This document shows, piece by piece, positions 61,154-64,000 of a stretch of 64,000 nucleotides of DNA. The position numbers and the translations under genes are program-made. Below the pieces are notes generated by a model. That model saw only the letters and a program-made list of their open reading frames with translations. It searched no databases and was not told where the DNA came from. Source of the stretch: UBA1563 sp041671545. GTDB lineage: Bacteria; Bacteroidota; Ignavibacteria; Ignavibacteriales; Ignavibacteriaceae. Position 1 is the first letter of the stretch. Every line of letters starts with the position of its first letter. Location: assembly GCA_041671545.1 (NCBI GenBank), contig JBAZBI010000007.1:1-64000 (forward strand), given 5' to 3'.

Positions 61154-63373
61154 ATGAAAAAATATTGGATTTCATTTGCTGTTGTTGTATTAGTTTCATT
61201 TACTGTACTCATTTGGGTTGGAACAAAAATCTATCAGCAAAAACCTCCTATTCCTGAAAAAGTTGTTTCAGGAAACGGTGAAGTGGTTTTTACAAAATCA
61301 AACATCGAAGATGGTCAAAATATCTGGCAGGCAATGGGTGGAATGGAAGTCGGTTCTGTTTGGGGACATGGAAGTTATGTGGCTCCGGATTGGACTGCAG
61401 ACTGGCTTCATCGTGAAGCAGTTGGTGTTCTGAATATCTGGGCACAAAATTCTTACAATTCTGAATTCGACAAATTAAATACTGAACAACAGTCATCTCT
61501 TAAAGCTCATCTGACAAAAATATTCAGAACCAATACTTTTAATGAAACAAATCGAATAATTACGATTGATGCTGCGCGTGCTGAAGCGATCAAACAAAAC
61601 ACAATATATTATAGCGATATATTTAAGAATGGTAAAGATGAATATGCTATACCCAAAAATTCGGTAACTGATCCCGAAAAACTGAGAAAGTTAAATGCCT
61701 TTTTCTTTTGGAGTTCTTGGGCTGCTTCCACAAATAGACCTAACGATAATATTACTTACACCAATAACTGGCCTCATGAAGAATTGATAGATAATGTCCC
61801 TTCGCCTGATACGGTTGTGTGGACAGGTGTAAGTATTATCATACTTCTCCTTGGTATCGGTGGGATGGCACTGTACTATGCTTCTCACAGAGGCGGAGTA
61901 CAACACGGTGAACTCCCCAAAGATGATCCGCTTCTGGATGCTATAGCTACTCCTTCACAGAAAGCGGTTTTAAAATACTTTTGGATTGTTTCCTTCATGT
62001 TTTTATTGCAAATAGTATTGGGAGTAATAACAGCACATTATGGTGTTGAAGGGGGAGCTTTTTATGGAATTCCGATAGCAGAAATTTTCCCCTACGTTAT
62101 TACGAGAACTTGGCATACACAACTTGGCATCTTCTGGATTGCAACCGCATGGCTTGCCGCGGGTTTATATATTGTCCCAGCTGTAAGCGGTTATGAGCCC
62201 AAAGGACAGAAGCTTGGAGTGAACATACTTTTTATCGCACTCCTGGTAGTGGTTTTTGGTTCAATGGCAGGTGAATGGTTAAGTATAAAAAATCTTTTAC
62301 CTGATCGATATTGGTTTTTATTTGGTCACAGCGGATATGAATATATCGACCTAGGAAGATTTTTTCAGATTGCACTTCTGATTGGATTGTTTCTGTGGTT
62401 GTTTTTAATGGCTAGGGCAATCAAACCTGCTATAAAGAAAAATGATGATCAGAAACCAATCCTAATACTTTTTCTAATTTCTACAATTGCGATCGCTTCT
62501 TTCTATTCTGCCGCTTTAGTTTATGGAAAACATACCAATCTTGCTATTGCTGAGTATTGGCGATGGTGGGTTGTACATCTCTGGGTTGAAGGATTCTTTG
62601 AAGTTTTTGCAACGGTTGTAATTGCTTTTCTTTTTGCAAGATTAAAATTGATTTCACTTAAAATAGCAGGACAGGCAACTGTTCTTTCGGCTACAATATT
62701 TTTATCCGGTGGAATCATCGGGACGCTCCATCATCTTTATTTTTCCGGTACGCCGATGGTGGTACTTGCACTTGGTTCTGTTTTTAGCGCGCTTGAGGTT
62801 GTTCCTTTAGTCTTTGTAGGATACGAAGCATGGGAAAATATAAAAATATCTAAAGCAACCCCATGGGTTAAAAAATATAAATGGCCAATTTATTTTTTTG
62901 TGTCCGTCTCTTTCTGGAATATGCTGGGAGCCGGTTTGTTTGGTTTTATGATTAATCCACCGATTGCACTTTATTATATGCAAGGATTGAATACTACTCC
63001 TGTTCACGCACATGCTGCATTGTTTGGTGTTTATGGTATGCTTGGAATTGGATTAATGTTATTCTGCCTGAGAGGAATCAGACCGGACATTGAGTGGAAT
63101 GAAAAACCGATTAAATTATCTTTTTGGTTGCTCAATTTTGGATTATTTGCCATGGTCATTTTTAGTTTGTTGCCTGTTGGGTTAATGCAAACTTGGGCCT
63201 CTGTTGAACATGGTTATTGGTACGCTAGAAGTTCAGAGTTTTTACAAACAGACGTAATGCAAACGTTAAGATGGATCCGGGCTTTTGGTGATACAATATT
63301 TGCAGCCGGAGTTCTCTTTCTCGTTTATTTTATCATTCAGTTGTCCGTAAAATTCATGCGTGAAAAACAATAA
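61154..63373 (+). CDS. norZ: Quinol-dependent nitric oxide reductase (qNOR)
   Basis: A 739-residue single-subunit NO reductase. An N-terminal span is followed by the cytochrome-c-like but haem-free periplasmic domain (GQNIWQAMGGMEVGSVWGHG, DWTADWLHREA). The NorB-type core of about 12 spans carries haem and iron ligands in RTWHTQLGIFWIA, VHLWVEGFFEVFA (key Glu), GTLHHLYF and VHAHAALFGVYG. It reduces NO to N2O with electrons from quinol. The lack of a CxxCH and of a norC gene marks the quinol type. No other denitrification gene is visible, so detoxification is the likely role. Confidence 0.95.
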   Translation: MKKYWISFAVVVLVSFTVLIWVGTKIYQQKPPIPEKVVSGNGEVVFTKSNIEDGQNIWQAMGGMEVGSVWGHGSYVAPDWTADWLHREAVGVLNIWAQNSYNSEFDKLNTEQQSSLKAHLTKIFRTNTFNETNRIITIDAARAEAIKQNTIYYSDIFKNGKDEYAIPKNSVTDPEKLRKLNAFFFWSSWAASTNRPNDNITYTNNWPHEELIDNVPSPDTVVWTGVSIIILLLGIGGMALYYASHRGGVQHGELPKDDPLLDAIATPSQKAVLKYFWIVSFMFLLQIVLGVITAHYGVEGGAFYGIPIAEIFPYVITRTWHTQLGIFWIATAWLAAGLYIVPAVSGYEPKGQKLGVNILFIALLVVVFGSMAGEWLSIKNLLPDRYWFLFGHSGYEYIDLGRFFQIALLIGLFLWLFLMARAIKPAIKKNDDQKPILILFLISTIAIASFYSAALVYGKHTNLAIAEYWRWWVVHLWVEGFFEVFATVVIAFLFARLKLISLKIAGQATVLSATIFLSGGIIGTLHHLYFSGTPMVVLALGSVFSALEVVPLVFVGYEAWENIKISKATPWVKKYKWPIYFFVSVSFWNMLGAGLFGFMINPPIALYYMQGLNTTPVHAHAALFGVYGMLGIGLMLFCLRGIRPDIEWNEKPIKLSFWLLNFGLFAMVIFSLLPVGLMQTWASVEHGYWYARSSEFLQTDVMQTLRWIRAFGDTIFAAGVLFLVYFIIQLSVKFMREKQ

Positions 63374-63383
63374 GGTAAAAAAA

Positions 63384-63697
63384 ATGTCAGAAACAACAAA
63401 TAAAGAAATGCTGATTGATGCAATTGATTATCAAGATGGTTCAATTGTGAGTAAACAGATCATCAAAAAACCGAATGGAATATAACGCTGTTCGCGTTCG
63501 ATAAAGCTGAATCCCTTACCGAGCATACTTCACCCTTTGAAGCGGTTGTTTATATGGTTGAAGGCGAAATGGGAATTACGATTGGCGCAAATCTTTTTGA
63601 TGTTAAAGCAGGCGAAATGATAGTAATGCCGCCGAATATTCCTCACGGACTAAAAGCGACGGTTAAATCCAAAATGCTTTTAATTATGATTAAATGA
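63384..63697 (+). pseudogene. Cupin-domain protein, frameshifted
   Basis: The ATG frame gives 33 residues (MSETTNKEMLIDAIDYQDGS to KKPNGI) and stops at 63485. A -1 shift at 63479 restores NITLFAFDKAESLTEHTSPF, then the cupin core EAVVYMVEGEMGITI / AGEMIVMPPNIPHGLKA and a stop at 63697. The joined product of about 105 residues is a complete single-cupin protein. One missing A in a short A-run explains it. This is either a real recent mutation or a base-calling error. It sits between norZ and cydA and is probably part of their transcript. Confidence 0.75.
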
Positions 63698-63773
63698 GAC
63701 TTGTTAAACATCATCTAAATGGAAAGATAAAAATCAATTGTCTTCAATAGATTAAAAACCTAAGGGAACATTT

Positions 63774-64000
63774 ATGGATCAAGTTCTACTGGCTCGAATT
63801 CAATTTGCACTAACAATCGGATTCCATTTTATATTTCCTCCACTTACTATTGGATTGGCTTGGATGCTCGTAATCTTCGAAGCGATTGGATGGAAAAAGA
63901 ATGATAAGGTTTATTCCGTAATCGGAAAATTCTTTGGCAAAATTTTGGGATTAATTTTTGCGGTCGGAGTTGCAACCGGGATTGTTATGGAATTTCAGTT
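63774..64000 (+). CDS. cydA: Cytochrome bd ubiquinol oxidase subunit I, 5' part
   Basis: The first 75 residues before the window edge: MDQVLLARIQFALTIGFHF, IFPPLTIGLAWMLVIFEAIGWKK and FAVGVATGIVMEFQF. This is the diagnostic N-terminus of CydA. The first His (GFHF) is the haem b595/d ligand. AAGGGAAC precedes the ATG. High-affinity bd oxidase fits the nitrosative and low-oxygen setting. The rest of the gene and cydB should follow outside. Confidence 0.95.
   Translation, partial: MDQVLLARIQFALTIGFHFIFPPLTIGLAWMLVIFEAIGWKKNDKVYSVIGKFFGKILGLIFAVGVATGIVMEFQ

Overview
The window looks like a chromosome segment of an Ignavibacteria-type bacterium (Bacteroidota/Chlorobiota side). Three kinds of evidence point there. 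Several large secreted proteins end in type IX secretion (T9SS) tails with an NPFNPSTTI-type motif and a final KKMxLLK/R. Outer-membrane proteins of the TonB-receptor and PorV/PorQ families are present. The DNA is AT-rich, yet most genes still have recognisable Shine-Dalgarno sites. No rRNA, complete tRNA, CRISPR array or complete insertion sequence was found.

Region 1 (1-4.7 kb, minus strand) is a compact, phage- or plasmid-like block. It holds a phiEco32-like COOH-NH2 amidoligase, a Cys-rich protein, a class II glutamine amidotransferase, a small zinc ribbon and a ribbon-helix-helix protein. After these come three tiny genes chained by stop/start overlaps, a Gam-like nuclease inhibitor split by a frameshift, and a decayed companion gene. 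Two terminator-like hairpins with matching loops precede the block.

Region 2 (5.0-33.7 kb, plus strand) is an alpha-glucan/maltodextrin utilisation locus. A membrane-anchored solute-binding protein, a histidine kinase and a sigma-54 activator form the sensor. Then come an SSS symporter, a TonB receptor, a giant secreted protein, a PorV/PorQ-like barrel and a T9SS-exported protein with probable glycan-binding modules. Three glycosidases follow (six-hairpin type, GH97, GH31), then a parvulin-type isomerase. An FGHS-type sugar/H+ symporter, a ROK glucokinase and a mutarotase complete a route from outer-membrane uptake to glucose 6-phosphate. No SusD is visible.

Region 3 (33.7-34.8 kb) is a junction: the 3' part of a tRNA-Thr starting in the anticodon loop, its terminator, and an inverted second copy of the decayed element from the left edge.

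Region 4 (34.8-46.7 kb, plus strand) is a stress and fermentation cluster. It contains two paralogous atypical LuxR-type response regulators, a lipoprotein, a barrel protein, a double PRC-barrel protein, a pyruvate/indolepyruvate decarboxylase, an old-yellow-enzyme reductase, a small iron-permease-like protein, GrpE, a CbpA-type DnaJ and a proton-pumping P-type ATPase.

Region 5 (46.7-53.4 kb, minus strand) is accessory: two toxin-antitoxin pairs, two orphan T9SS tails, REP-like palindromes, a sortilin/BNR-type T9SS protein, three unknown genes and a BRO/DinD-type antirepressor-like protein. A malic enzyme follows at 53.5-55.2 kb.

Region 6 (55.6-64 kb, plus strand) handles oxidative and nitrosative stress and low-oxygen respiration: bacterioferritin, Fe/Mn superoxide dismutase, an alpha/beta hydrolase, a diheme cytochrome, an acetolactate synthase-like enzyme, quinol nitric oxide reductase, a frameshifted cupin and the start of cytochrome bd oxidase. 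A sequence block shared by the promoters of a LuxR regulator, the barrel protein and bacterioferritin suggests regions 4 and 6 belong to one regulon.
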